DNA of 64,000 nt, from positions 17,711,212 to 17,775,211 of the forward strand of contig NC_030679.2 of the NCBI RefSeq assembly GCF_000004195.4, read 5' to 3'. Below the pieces are notes generated by a model. It made no database searches. It worked only from the letters and a program-made list of their open reading frames with translations, and was not told where the DNA came from. Made by a program: the position numbers and the translations under genes. This DNA comes from Xenopus tropicalis. Its lineage: Eukaryota > Chordata > Amphibia > Anura > Pipidae. Below, piece after piece: positions 1 through 10,039 of this stretch. The first letter of the stretch is position 1; each line of letters begins with the position of its first letter.

Positions 1-399
1 GGTACTCCACTAACCACACTGGTCCAATTAGAAAATGTTCCATTTACCATTTCACCACTCTTTGTAATCTATCCTTCAGCCAGTTCTCTATCCAATATTC
101 CTCAATTTGATCATGAACCTTCCGTGAGGTACTGTATCAAACGCTTTAGCAAAGTCCAAGTAGATGACATCAACTGCCATTCCAGCATCGAGGTTCCTGC
201 TCACCTCCTCATAAAAGGCGACTGAATTAGTCTGGCAAGATTTGTTACGCATAAAACCATGCTGGCACAAACTTATAGTATTGTGAACAGCAATGTATTC
301 AAGTACCCTATCCCTTATTACCCCTTCCAAAAGTTTTCCTACTACTGATGTCAGACTAACAGGCCTATAGTTTTCAGGCTGAGAACGGGATCCCTTTTT
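1..399 (-). mobile_element. CR1 LINE fragment, family A, RT domain (downstream part of a split copy)
   Basis: Read on the minus strand this encodes the middle of a CR1-type reverse transcriptase. Visible motifs are PENYRPVSLTSVVGKLLE (RT motif 1), GFMRNKSCQTN and the motif A block YLDFAKAFDTVPHGRF. The fragment runs off the left edge of the window, where the next motif (GVPQGS-type) would lie. A short deletion disrupts the frame near 60-75 compared with the related copy at 46738-47100. The upstream part of the same copy is at 8296-8563. The two parts read into each other in frame across a shared 13-bp sequence, so this is one CR1 copy split by the LINE at 400-8295. It is a dead copy. Confidence 0.9.
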
Positions 400-879
400 T
401 CTTTCCATCGTTTTTATTTGCATTTTTATCTTTTACAGATTGGATATCAAGATTAAACTTTTCCGTAAAATACAGTTTTTATCCTGAAAGGGTAGAAAAG
501 GAAGGAAGAAGAGAGGAGAAGAAGGGGTCCCATTTTGGTGAACAATGGGTCAAAGAGTAGATGAAGAGAAAGACAGCTTAATAAACTTGTAAACAAAACA
601 ATAAAATGACGGTTTTATTCATTAAGTCCAGTTTTCTTTATATAATCGTGCCTATGAGGTCCCAAATTATAGGAAAAAAATCAGAAAGATTAAAAAAAGA
701 GAGATTAGCGTCCGTGGGAATATGGTTCATGTAAACCTCTAATAGACTTGTTTTCCATTCTTATATCCCTAACATATTGTTTCATCATTTAACTTAGGAA
801 GTAAACGAGAATAGGTCATTAGTGTGCGGGAAAGCATAGATGTACCAAGGCTCCCATATTTTCAGGAATTTATCGTGCT

Positions 880-2181
880 TATCTACTTATTCGTTCATTA
901 ACCATAACCCAGTTCATCTTGCTTTTAAAATGAGAAATAGGAATTTGGGTTGTTTTCCAGAATTTAGCAATTGTTATTTTGGCTGTTAGAAAGGTAAAAC
1001 TTATCAGGTACCTAGTATAACTATTGAGGTTGGGTATTCTGCCGTTCAGTAAGGCGTTCTGGGGGTCTTATCCTGTGTAGGCGAGAAGGGACCATATACC
1101 AGCGCATTAAGACTTTATATGTAGTTTCCAACAATGAAGTATTTCTAGAGCAGCTGGCAGTAGTTTGCCATATCTGGGTCCAATTCTCATCGGTGATCGT
1201 GGTGTTAAGATCTTTACACCATGCCTAAGTATATGGTAATGGATCTTGTGAATGTATACCTGCTAATAAATTATACAAACTAGAAATTAGTCCTTTTGAA
1301 TATGGGTATTTAATACAGACCTTTTCAAAATAGGCAGGGGTTAAAGTAGAACGGTCTTTATTAGTGGTGCGAATAAAATGATTTATTTGTTGATATTGGA
1401 AAATTTCCATAGGGGGTAGATTGTAGGTATTTTGTATCATAGGCCATGTCTTTAGACCTGTTAAGGAATAAAAGTTGTATATGAATTGAAGGCCCTTAAA
1501 CATCCACCATTGGAAAGCAGCAAAGGAAAGTCCCGGAGGGAAAAGTGGGTTTCCAAATATTGGTCTTGCTGGGAGGGTTGGTGATATTAATTTGGCAGAG
1601 TGTTTGTACTTATCCCAGACTGTCATAGAATGGGACAGAAAGGGGTCTGGGTATTTTGGCCGTTTTAAAGGGGGAAGCCAAAGTAGTGCACATGGAGAAA
1701 TCGGGTATAATTGATGTTTTAATATAGTAACCCATTTAGGGGGGTTTGGAGCGTGCATATGAATCAAAGGGACCAGCTATGCTGCTATATAGTAATTTTG
1801 TAGTTGTGGGACACTCAAACCTCCTTGCTGCTTAGATCTGTACATAGTCTGTCGGGTTATTCTGGGATGTTTATCTGCCCAGATAAATTTAAATATTTTT
1901 CTCTGCATGGTCTTAAGGTCTTGATCTGGAAGGGAAATTGGTAATGTTTGGAACAAGTAGAGTATCTTCGGTAAAAGGGTCATTTTCAAGGCATGGATTC
2001 TCCCAAACCAAGATAGGTTCATTTTGGCCCATAATTGTAGATTTTCTTCCGCCATTTTCCAGAGTTGTGGGTAATTATCTTGGTAAAGAGTTGACGTATT
2101 GGATGGAATATTAACTCCCAGGTAATGTATAGTTGATTTTTGCCATTTGAAATCAAAATTTAATTTCAAAAGTTTAACCAT
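880..2181 (-). pseudogene. L1-like ORF2 C-terminal region, frameshifted
   Basis: This is the part of ORF2 downstream of the reverse transcriptase. The frame at 2181-1777 carries LGVNIPSN and LSWFGRIHALKMTLLPKILY, the block typical of L1/Tx1 proteins after the RT thumb. The frame at 1767-1225 (about 180 codons) continues with tryptophan-rich sequence such as FQWWMFKGLQFIYNFY. Further down, between about 1140 and 1060, RWYMVPSRLHRI is readable in another frame, as in L1 C-termini, and KITIAKFWK follows near 1000-960. I could not see the expected CCHC knuckle intact. Several frame changes make this a pseudogene. Confidence 0.8.
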
Positions 2182-2184
2182 ATG

Positions 2185-3303
2185 TTATGGTAGAGTTATG
2201 TTTAAAGCCTCTGATTTATTATGATTGATGGTTAGTCCTGATATGTTCCCAAATGTGTCTAGTAGGTGGATTAAATTAGGTAGTGAGGTTAGTGGTTTTG
2301 TTATAGTCATTAATATATTGTCTGCATAAAGACATTGTTTGTGCATTATTTGTCCGATTTGGGGGCCTGTGATGTTTTTTCTTGTCTGATAAGTTCGGCT
2401 AAAGGTTCTATTGCTAAAACAAACAAAATAGGAGATAAGGGACAGTCCTGTCTGGTTCCCCTTTCTATAGTGATCGGGTTCCCACGATATGGGCCCCATT
2501 TTAGGGTAGCCTTGGGGAAACGGTACAGGGACTTTAGTATTGTGATAAAGTAAGGGTGCTATACCCCATTTATTCAATATAAAATATAGATAGTCCCACG
2601 AAATGGAGTCAAACGCCTTGTGAATATCAATAGAAAGTAACCTTCCCTGTTGTTTTGTTATCTGAAAATTGTGTATAAGTTGTAGGGTTCGTCTTATATT
2701 ATCGGGAGTCTGTCTATTGAGGATAAAGCCTGTTTGGTCTGAGTTAATTAGACCGGGGAGAAACTTATTGAGGCAGTCTGCTAGGATTTTTGTTAATAGT
2801 TTAATGTCAATATTCATTACCAATATTGGTCTGTAGTTTGCGCATTCAAGGTGGTCCTTCCGAGGTTTCGGTATGAAGGACAGTTGCGCTTTTAGTGATT
2901 CCTCATTACATGTCTCCCCTAGTCTGATTGCGTTGAACATATCTGTTAAGCGTGGGGTTAAAAGAGTAGTCAGTTTTTTATAATAGAGGCCGGAGAAACC
3001 ATCTGGTCCTGGAGATTTAGCTACTTTTAGGTCTTTAATTGCCTTAGCTATCTCCTCGCATGTAATACATGCATCTAATGTTTCTGACTGTATGGTAGAT
3101 AATGTAGGAAGTTGTAATGTAGATAAGAGTTTATTGGCTGTTACTGAGGGGAATGCTTTAGTTTTAGCGTGTAATGTAGAATAGTATGCAGAAAATTCTT
3201 TTAATATTTTTTGGGGATTACTTGTTAAATGTCCTGTTTTTGTACGAATTGTAGTTGGTGGTGGGATTTGATTAGTCGGTTGGTTCAGTTTTCGTGCTAG
3301 CAT
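2185..3303 (-). pseudogene. L1-like ORF2 reverse transcriptase domain with altered active site
   Basis: A 372-codon open frame covers most of the RT. In order it shows AKSPGPDGFSGLYYKKL (fingers), LSFIPKPRKDHLECANYRPI, LINSDQTGFILNRQTPDNIRR, the motif A block SIDIHKAFDSISWDYL, and the catalytic box as YADNILM. In active elements the box is YADD, so the second catalytic aspartate has become asparagine. The segment between motifs A and C is scrambled by a frame change, because the QGCPLSP-type motif B is not recognisable in frame. The protein would be catalytically dead. It lies directly downstream of the endonuclease. Confidence 0.88.
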
Positions 3304-3486
3304 TGTTCCGATCTTATTACTTTGAGTATAAAATTTTCTGATTAGTCCATTGCAGTTGTTTTTCAGTTGCTTGGGACAAAAGGAGATCTAGGTCTTGTAC
3401 GTAAGCGGTGTATAGTAGCTTTTAAGGATGGGGAAAGTGCAGCTTGATCTTGCTTTTTTGTATTTTGTAATTGATGTTCTAGTTCT

Positions 3487-5309
3487 TTAATTTTCTGTGT
3501 TGTTTGTTTTTTCTTTATAGAGGCTATTTTTATAAGTTCCCCTCTTATTACTGTTTTGTGGGCTTCCCAACGCATAATAGGGGAGGAAGACCGATCCTTG
3601 ATTTTCTAGAATGTAATTTTCTATAGCTTGTTTTATTGATTCAAAATTGGATTTAATTTTTAGTAGGTAGTCATTCAGGCGCCAGTTAAAATATGTTGGT
3701 CTCTGCCATAAGCTAGTTAGCGTAATAGTTGTGGGGGAATGATCCGACCAGGGAGTGGTCAGAATGTGTGCTCTACTGGTATTGGGGATTAATATTTGAG
3801 ATACTAGTATGTGGTCTATTCGTGAATAAGTGCCGTGTGGGTTTGAATAGAATGTATATTCTTTAGTGTGCGGGTGAAGTTCCCTCCAAGTATCAATTAA
3901 GTTAAGGCGTAACAGCATTTTCTTTAATCGGGTTGGGGAATTTGTTATTGGTAGTAGATGTGGGTTAGAGTGTGATTTATCCCAATATAAGTCTAGAATA
4001 GTATTAGTATCTCCGGCCAATATGATAGGGCCTGAGTGACAGTCGATTATTTTTTGGAGGAAATGTTCAAAAAAAATATTTTGTTGGGTATTGGGTGCAT
4101 AGTATGTAGCGATAGTAATTAGGGAGTCAAATAGTTCTCCTATTAGAATAAGGTATCGGCCTTGATCATCTCGAATTTGTTGGGAGATCATCAATGGTAA
4201 GTTTTTTCGTAGGGCTATAAGAACTCTTTTGGTTTTATCTGGGCCAGAGGAGGAGTAAACATAGTAACATAGTAAGTTGGGTTGAAAAAAGACATACGTC
4301 CATCACGTTCAACCATAATGCCTATATATAACCTGCCTAACTACTAGTTGATCCAGAGGAAGGCAAAAAAAAAAAGGGTCCTTCTCTGGACCCTCTCTAA
4401 CTCAATAATGTCCCGTTTGAGCACTGGAGACCAAAATTGAACAGCATATTCTAGATGGGGCCTTACCAGCGCTCTGTAAAGGGGAAGAATAACCCCCTCC
4501 TCCCGTGAATCTATACCCCTTTTAATACAGCTCAAAACCTTGTTTGCCCTTGCAGCTGCTGCCTGGCATTGCTTGCTACAGCCAAGTTTATTATCTACAA
4601 GGACTCCAAGGTCCTTCTCCATTATGGATTTGCCTAGTGCAGTCCCATTAAGGGTATACAGGGCTTGCATATTTTTACATCCCAGGTGCATGACCTTACA
4701 TTTATCCACATTAAATCTCATCTGCCACTTAGCTGCCCAGATTGCCAGTTGGTCAAGATCCTGCTGCAGGGATGTCACATCCTGGATAGAATTGACTGGT
4801 CTGCAGAGTTTTGTGTCATCTGCAAACACTGATACATTACTCATAATACCCTCCCCTAAGTCATTTATGAACAAGTTAAACAAAAGTGGACCCAGTACAG
4901 AAACCTGAGGGACCCCACTGAGAACCTTATTCCAAGTAGAGAATGTACCATTAACAACCACCCTCTGTACCCGATCCTGTAGCCAGTTTTCAATCCATGT
5001 GCAAACGACCTCACGAAGACCAATAGACCTTAGTTTAGAAAGCAGTCGTTTGTGGGGAACGGTATCAAATGCTTTGGCAAAATCCAAATAGATTATATGT
5101 ACTGTATCCCCACTGTCCTGCTTCTTACCTCATCATATCGGAAAATGGCGGGAGAGATATTTTGGGCTTGATGATTGAGAAAAATGTGTCTCTTGTATAC
5201 AGACTATATCTGTATGAGTAGATTTGTAAAAGGTAAATGCCTTAGTGCGCTTGTGAGGTGAGTTAAGACCCTGTACGTTGTGTGAGGTAACCTTTAGGTG
5301 GGTGGCCAT
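3487..5309 (-). pseudogene. L1-like ORF2 apurinic/apyrimidinic-type endonuclease, split by a CR1 insertion
   Basis: The N-terminus begins at an ATG at 5309 and reads VTSHNVQGLNSPHKRTKAF and DIVCIQETHFS, the first two conserved blocks of LINE endonucleases (Asn and Glu metal ligands). The frame then runs into the CR1 copy at about 5140-4266. Endonuclease coding resumes at about 4262 with VLIALRKNLPLMISQQ. The remaining blocks are in the 4194-3487 frame: ILAGDTNTILD, TFYSNPHGTYSRIDHILVS, and the C-terminal WSDHSPTTIT containing the catalytic SDH. The domain is therefore complete in parts but physically interrupted. The family uses this domain to nick the target DNA. Confidence 0.85.
4266..5140 (-). 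mobile_element. CR1 LINE fragment, family B, inserted in the L1-like endonuclease
   Basis: Minus-strand coding for CR1 reverse transcriptase is open for 247 codons (5087-4344): LDFAKAFDTVPHKRLLSKL (motif A), LSGVPQVSVLGPLLFNLFIND (motif B, normally GVPQGSVLGP), FADDTKLCRPV (motif C with an intact FADD), then KCKVMHLGCKN and VRPHLEYAVQFWSPVLKRDI. The frame ends in a run of A residues at about 4367-4376, after which the known 3' UTR sequence follows down to 4266. The last part of the ORF, present in the copy at 15463-15935, is missing. The 3' end has ATAGTAAC-type tail repeats. It inserted after the L1-like LINE did. Confidence 0.88.
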
Positions 5310-5561
5310 GTAGAGAAAAATATCATTTGATCATATATTATACTCACTACCCCGTTTATCGGTAGAACCATTATAGATTCCCAGGGACGCATAATCAGGA
5401 AGGGAGAATCCTCTCGGCACGTGTTTACATCAACCGTCAATAACATAGATAGAATCGTAAAACTTTTAAATTCAGAAATATAAAGAAAAAAATTAAGTAC
5501 AAGAAAATATAACCTAACATCCTATATAAAATAAAAGCTTTAAATTCGGTCTTATTTTAGT

Positions 5562-5813
5562 TCAGTCAGTCGTGGAAGGTATTAGTAAAGTATGGAAACG
5601 GTGAATCAAGTCTGGGTCTTTATGAGTTGGCGAAGTTGGGGGGTCCAATAGTAGTTTTTCCTGTTGATGTTGTTGTATCGGTTCAGAGTCAGAGGTCATC
5701 TCTGTTTCCTCCTGTGGTTGCCGGTTAAGCCTTGAAAGGAAGGGATCCAGTTGGTTTCCTGGTTTGGAGGTTTTCTGGCGTGGCCCCCTTTGGGATTTAG
5801 GTAATTTACCCAT
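5562..5813 (-). CDS. Small Pro/Gln-rich ORF in the ORF1 position of the L1-like LINE
   Basis: This is an 83-codon open frame between the Tc1 insertion and ORF2, in the position where L1-type elements carry ORF1. Its residues are rich in Pro, Gln, Ser and Thr (for example QPQEETEMTSDSEP and QQHQQEK), with basic residues near the start (KSQRGPRQKTSK). I see no coiled coil, RRM or zinc knuckle of the sort found in known ORF1 proteins. The 250 bases between it and ORF2 are AT-rich and closed in all frames. It could be a decayed N-terminus of ORF1 or a chance frame. Confidence 0.35.
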   Translation of the reverse strand: MGKLPKSQRGPRQKTSKPGNQLDPFLSRLNRQPQEETEMTSDSEPIQQHQQEKLLLDPPTSPTHKDPDLIHRFHTLLIPSTTD

Positions 5814-6095
5814 TTAGTTAGTGTTCGGTTATTCGTAGTAAGTTCAAAGTATACGTCTAGTTCTCAGTTGGTATTTTAAAAGTTCCAATCAGGTTCCAAA
5901 ATTAAGGTACCTTGAAATAAAAGTGTAGAGGATAAACCAGGGTTAGTAAATATGCAGTCTGTGGGATGTTGTAGAACGTCACTAGTGCTTCATCCCTTGT
6001 AGGGTCCTGGTTAATGTTGCAGTATAAATATATATTGTACTCCAGTATCCTGCACTTAGTCGGAGTTAACCCTTTAGAAGTTGTCAGGGTATATA

Positions 6096-6310
6096 CAGTG
6101 GTGTGAAAAACTATTTGCCCCCTTCCTGATTTCTTATTCTTTTGCATGTTTGTCACACAAAATGTTTCTGATCATCAAACACATTTAACTATTAGTCAAA
6201 GATAACACAAGTAAACACAAAATGCAGTTTTTAAATGAGGGTTTTTATTATTTAGGGAGAAAAAAAATCCAAACCTACATGGCCCTGTGTGAAAAAGTAA
6301 TTGCCCCCTG
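6096..6310. repeat. Left terminal inverted repeat of the Tc1 element
   Basis: About 215 bp that match the reverse complement of about 7510-7727. The outer motif and a similar inner motif about 180 bp further in would be the two transposase-binding sites of an IR/DR repeat. Confidence 0.85.
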
Positions 6311-6313
6311 AAC

Positions 6314-7335
6314 CTAATAACTGGTTGGGCCACCCTTAGTAGCAATAACTGCAATCAAGCGTTTGCGATAACTTGCAACAAGTCTTTTACAGCGCTCTGG
6401 AGGAATTTTTGCCCACTCATCTTTGCAGAATTGTTGTAATTCAGCTTTATTTTTGGGTTTTCTAGCATGAACCGCCTTTTTAAGGTCATGCCACAACATC
6501 TCAATAGGATTCAGGTCAGGACTTTGACTAGGCCACTCCAAAGTCTTCATTTTGTTTTTCTTCAGCCATTCAGAGGTGGATTTGCTGGTTTGTTTTGGGT
6601 CATTGTCCTGCTGCAGCACCCAAGCTCGCTTCAGCTTGAGTTGACGAACAGATGGCCGGACATTCTCCTTCAGGATTTTTTGGTAGACAGTAGAATTCAT
6701 GGTTCCATCTATCACAGCAAGCCTTCCAGGTCCTGAAGCAGCAAAACAACCCCAGACCATCACACTACCACCACCATATTTTACTGTTGGTATGATGTTC
6801 TTTTTCTGAAATGCTGTGTTACTTTTACGCCAGATGTAACGGGACACGCAGCTTCCAAAAAGTTAAATTTTTGTCTCGTCGGTCCACAAGATATTTTCCC
6901 AAAAGTCTTGGCAATCATTGAGATGTTTTTTAGCAAAATTGAGACGAGCCATAATGTTCCTTTTGCTTAAAAGTGGTTTGCGCCTTGGAAATCTGCCATG
7001 CAGGCCGTTTTTGCCCAGTCTCTTTCTTATGGTGGAGTCGTGAACACTGACCTTAATTGAGGCAAGTGAGGCCTGCAGTTCTTTAGATGTTGTTCTGGGG
7101 TCTTTTGGGGCCTCTCGGATGAGTTGTCTCTGCGCTCTTGGGGTAATTTAGTCGGCCGGCCACTCCTGGGAAGGTTCACCACTGTTCCATGTTTTTGCCA
7201 TTTGTGGATAATGGCTCTCACTGTGGTTCGCTGGAGTCCCAAAGCTTTAGAAATGGCTTTATAACCTTTACCAGACTGATAGATCTCAATTACTTTTGTT
7301 CTCATTTGTTCCTGAATTTCTTTGGATCTTGGCAT
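6314..7335 (-). pseudogene. Tc1-type transposase, frameshifted
   Basis: The N-terminal frame (7335 to about 7130) holds the two helix-turn-helix DNA-binding units and the linker, with KAISKALGLQRTTVRAIIHKW and the GRP motif SGRPTKLP. The frame breaks near 7130. Around 7030-6870 a further frame gives KHLNDCQDFWENILWTDETKI, which contains the first catalytic Asp, then stops. The frame 6847-6314 holds the second Asp in VLQQDNDPKQTS and the Glu in SPDLNPIEMLWHDLKK, so the DD34E triad is present but spread over several frames. It would normally cut and rejoin transposon ends in the nucleus. This copy cannot make a full protein. Confidence 0.93.
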
Positions 7336-7509
7336 GATGTCTAGCTTTTGAGGTGCTTTTGGTCTACTTCTCTGTGTCAGGTAGCTCCTATTTAAGTGAT
7401 TTCTTGATTGAAACAGGTGTGGCAGTAATCAGGCCTGGGGGTGACTACAGAAATTGATATTGAAATTGAAAATTGAAATTGATAAACCACAGTTAAGTTA
7501 TTTTTTAAC

Positions 7510-7727
7510 AAGGGGGGCAATCACTTTTTCACACAGGGCCATGTAGATTTGGAGTTTTTTTTCTCCCTTAATAACGTAAACCTTCATTTAAAAACTGCAT
7601 TTTGTGTTCAATTATGTTATCTTTGACTAATAGTTAACGGTTTTTGATGAGCAGAAACATTTAAGTGTGACAAACATGCAAAAGAATAAGAAATCAGGAA
7701 GGGGGCAAATAGTTTTTCACACCACTG
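7510..7727. repeat. Right terminal inverted repeat of the Tc1 element
   Basis: Partner of the left repeat. Inner motif GGGGGGCAATCACTTTTTC near 7512, outer motif GGGGGCAAATAGTTTTTCAC at 7701-7720, followed by the TA duplication. Confidence 0.85.
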
Positions 7728-7876
7728 TATTTATCCAAGTTGACAGTAGCTTGTCCTTCTAAGGTTATATTAAGAAGTTGTCTTAACTGGGTCCCAAATG
7801 GACTTAACTTTCAGATATAGTTATAATACTGTAGAGAGGATATCAAGGTTGTGTATGAGGTTAAAATTCCTCAAAA

Positions 7877-8292
7877 TAACTTATTGTTCACTCTCCAGTA
7901 CTTTAGTATTGGTGTAGTATATAGTTCTGATTGCCAAATTGCCTAAGTAGGCATATATAGGAAAAGTCTCTAGTTCTTATTTATTCCCCGGTGCTTGTAG
8001 TATTAATATAGTATATATCTCCGTTTGCCAAAAAGTTGAGGTAAACGTGTATAAGAACAGTCACTAATTCCTATTTACTCTCTGGTACTTTTATATTAAT
8101 ATAGCATGAAGCTCCGGTTCCCAGGTATTTTGAGTAAGTGTATATAGTAAAGATCTATAGTTCTTATTTGCTCCCTGGGGGTTTAGCAATGATATAGTAT
8201 CTAGCTCTAGTTATCAGACAGTTTAAGTAAACATATATAGAGAGAGTCGCTAGTTCTTATTTTACTCCTTGGAGCTGTAGCATTGAGATAAT
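7877..8292 (-). repeat. Tandem 93-94-bp monomers at the 5' end of the L1-like LINE
   Basis: Related units begin at 7877, 7971, 8065, 8158 and 8251, giving periods of 94, 94, 93 and 93 bp. Each unit opens with TAGTTCTTATTT-like sequence, followed by a CTCCCTGG-like block, an AATATAGTATATA-like block and a GTAAACATATATA-like block. The array ends exactly at the target-site duplication at 8296, so it forms the 5' terminus of the LINE. Tandem 5' monomers are known to carry promoter activity in mouse L1. A promoter role here is inference. Confidence 0.75.
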
Positions 8293-8295
8293 AGA

Positions 8296-8563
8296 GGGAT
8301 CCCTTTTTAAATAACGGCACCACATTAGCAATTTGCCAGTCTCTCGGCACCATGCCAGACCTCAACGAATCCTGAAAAATTATGTGAAGAGGCTTGGCAA
8401 TCACAGCGCTCAGCTCATTTAATACCCTGGGATGAATCCCATCCTGTCCTGGACATTTGTTTACCATGACATGTTCAAGTCTCTTTTGAATCTCCTCCAG
8501 AGTGACCCATGCGTCAGTAGCTAAATTACTAGAACTGGGCATATTAAAAGGGAAGCCTTCATT
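8296..8563 (-). mobile_element. CR1 LINE fragment, family A, RT N-terminal part (upstream part of the split copy)
   Basis: Minus-strand coding reads TDAWVTLEEIQKRLEHV, CPGQDGIHPRVLNEL, the partly degraded AKPLHIIFQDSLRSG and VPRDWQIANVVPLFKKGS. These are the CR1 blocks just before the PENYRPVSL motif, which lies 7.9 kb away at about 386-330. The 13-bp duplication at 8296-8308 marks the insertion point. The 5' side stops near 8563, where a MITE begins. Confidence 0.9.
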
Positions 8564-8565
8564 AG

Positions 8566-8854
8566 CTGCGACAAATCTCCCTTGTCGCGAGGGACTAATT
8601 TCCCCGAAATGTAATTCCACCGGCAAAAATGTAAATCGCCGGTGGGATGGCATACGCGACGTTGCAATTTCCCCGAAATCGTGGAAGTTTCCTCTCAAGG
8701 TAACTTCCGCGATTTTGGGGCAATCGCGGCGCCGCATATGCCATCCCACCGGGGATTTACATACTCACCGATGGGATGGTATTTTGGGGAGACTAGTCAC
8801 CCGCAACAAGGGAGATTTGTTGCGGGCGACTAATCTCGCCGTGTGCCAGAGCCC
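8566..8854. mobile_element. Palindromic Harbinger-type MITE, left end truncated
   Basis: The two halves are inverted copies: CGACAAATCTCCC... on the left matches the GGGAGATTTGTTGCGGG block on the right, and GCCGGTGGGATGGCATACG matches the CATATGCCATCCCACCGG block. The right end is GTGTGCCAGAGCCC followed by TAA (8855-8857). A complete member of the family lies at 13764-14081. About 30 bp of the left tip are missing at the CR1 junction. Confidence 0.85.
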
Positions 8855-8857
8855 TAA

Positions 8858-10035
8858 ATAGAGAGGGACAATTTTGGAGATAGAAAAGACAACTGAATTA
8901 GACAAGCCTGTTGTGGGTTGCTAGAGGTGGTGATTATTGGGTTGCGACATCACAGTTCATGGATGATCGGGGCATCGACATGCATGCATGGGGCATACAT
9001 TTTTAATTGGGGCACTACTTGTTAAAATGGTTACTAGTTGGGGACAACAGAGGGGTAGAGTTGCCATTGGACATTATTTGAACATCCCAGCCAGTAAATC
9101 ACCAGTACCCTATCTATATATATACCCTTCCACTCATTACTAGGATGGGCTACCATGACTACTTGCTTTCCCTTGCTGGTTGCCTCTGGTGAGTCGCCTA
9201 GCCACAGCAGTCACCATGTTTGTATGCTTCATTGGGACTGATCACTAAAAAGGGGAACGTGCACAGGGGAATCTGATCTTGTCTTGGTTTCTAATCCTAA
9301 TGGTCGTGGATGGTGACTGGTGTACGGAAGCAGAAGGCATATGGATGAACATGGCAAATGCCAGACCTGCTTTGCAACTCTCTTTTAGGAAGACTTGTAT
9401 GGGACGGCAAAAGTGTATTGGTGAGCGAGGTTATGGTGATTGCGAGCGGGCCTGTATATGGGAGATATGTTGGCCGATTGGGTTCTGTTCTCTTTTAAAA
9501 TACCCTTTAAAAATGACATTTTTTTAAACTAGTGGAAAAAAACTCCCTTTAAAATCATGGTGCTTTTTATGTGCGATTAATATCTGTAGACTCTGAGGAT
9601 TCTTATTTAATACAAGCGACAACACAATTGCTGCCTTTTTAAAGAGGGATTTAATTTTATTGTCCACTGGTCTCAGGGAATATTCTGTTCCATTCCAGTG
9701 AGTGATAACCTGTCATGATATCTCTTTTATTAAGTTATCTTTAAGCCAGTGGTGTTTCATCTTCAGCTGATGCTGCATGGTAGAAATCTCTGGCGCCAAT
9801 CTAAATAAAGTGCTAATGGCTTTCCTGTATATTTTTATATCAGAGTTGGCAAGCAGAGCAAGGAATTATCTGCCAGATCATATGTGAGATATTGATTCTG
9901 CCAGACGTATCCCTCGGATGCAGCGACAGTGTTAGAATTTTCTAGCTTCAGCAGCAGAGTTTAGGAAAGGATATTTTGGTACCCACCTACCAGCTCAGGT
10001 GGATGTCATGCAAAGTTCTAATGAATCAAATACAA
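8858..10035. other. Noncoding stretch without recognised elements
   Basis: I see no gene or structured repeat. Short open frames (for example 9279-9527) lack codon or motif support. The part from about 9550 to 9960 is free of recognised repeats. Confidence 0.5.
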
Positions 10036-10039
10036 TTAT

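Larger units (their letters stand above)
6096..7727 (-). mobile_element. Tc1/mariner-family DNA transposon with long terminal inverted repeats
   Basis: The element starts CAGTGGTGTGAAAAACTATT and ends with its reverse complement, flanked by TA on both sides (6094-6095 and 7728-7729), the standard Tc1/mariner target duplication. The terminal repeats are about 215 bp long. Each holds an internal second copy of the 'TTTTTCACAC' end motif (GTGTGAAAAAGTAATTGCC near 6290, and its counterpart near 7527-7545). This is the IR/DR layout seen in Sleeping Beauty-type elements. It encodes a broken transposase on the minus strand and lies in the leader of the L1-like LINE. Terminal repeats are only slightly diverged, so the insertion is fairly recent. 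Confidence 0.95.
400..8295 (-). mobile_element. L1-like non-LTR retrotransposon, roughly full length, nested inside CR1
   Basis: On the minus strand it runs, 5' to 3': tandem 93-bp monomers (8292-7877), a leader, a short proline/glutamine-rich ORF (5813-5562), endonuclease, reverse transcriptase, a C-terminal region and a short A-rich 3' end at about 400-420. The 13-bp sequence GGGATCCCTTTTT at 387-399 and 8296-8308 is the target-site duplication. Subtracting the later Tc1 (about 1.6 kb) and CR1 (about 0.9 kb) insertions leaves about 5.4 kb, a plausible full length for an L1-clade element. Many frameshifts and the altered RT active site show it is inactive. Clade assignment (L1 or Tx1 group) rests on the endonuclease and RT motifs, not on a phylogeny. 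Confidence 0.85.
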
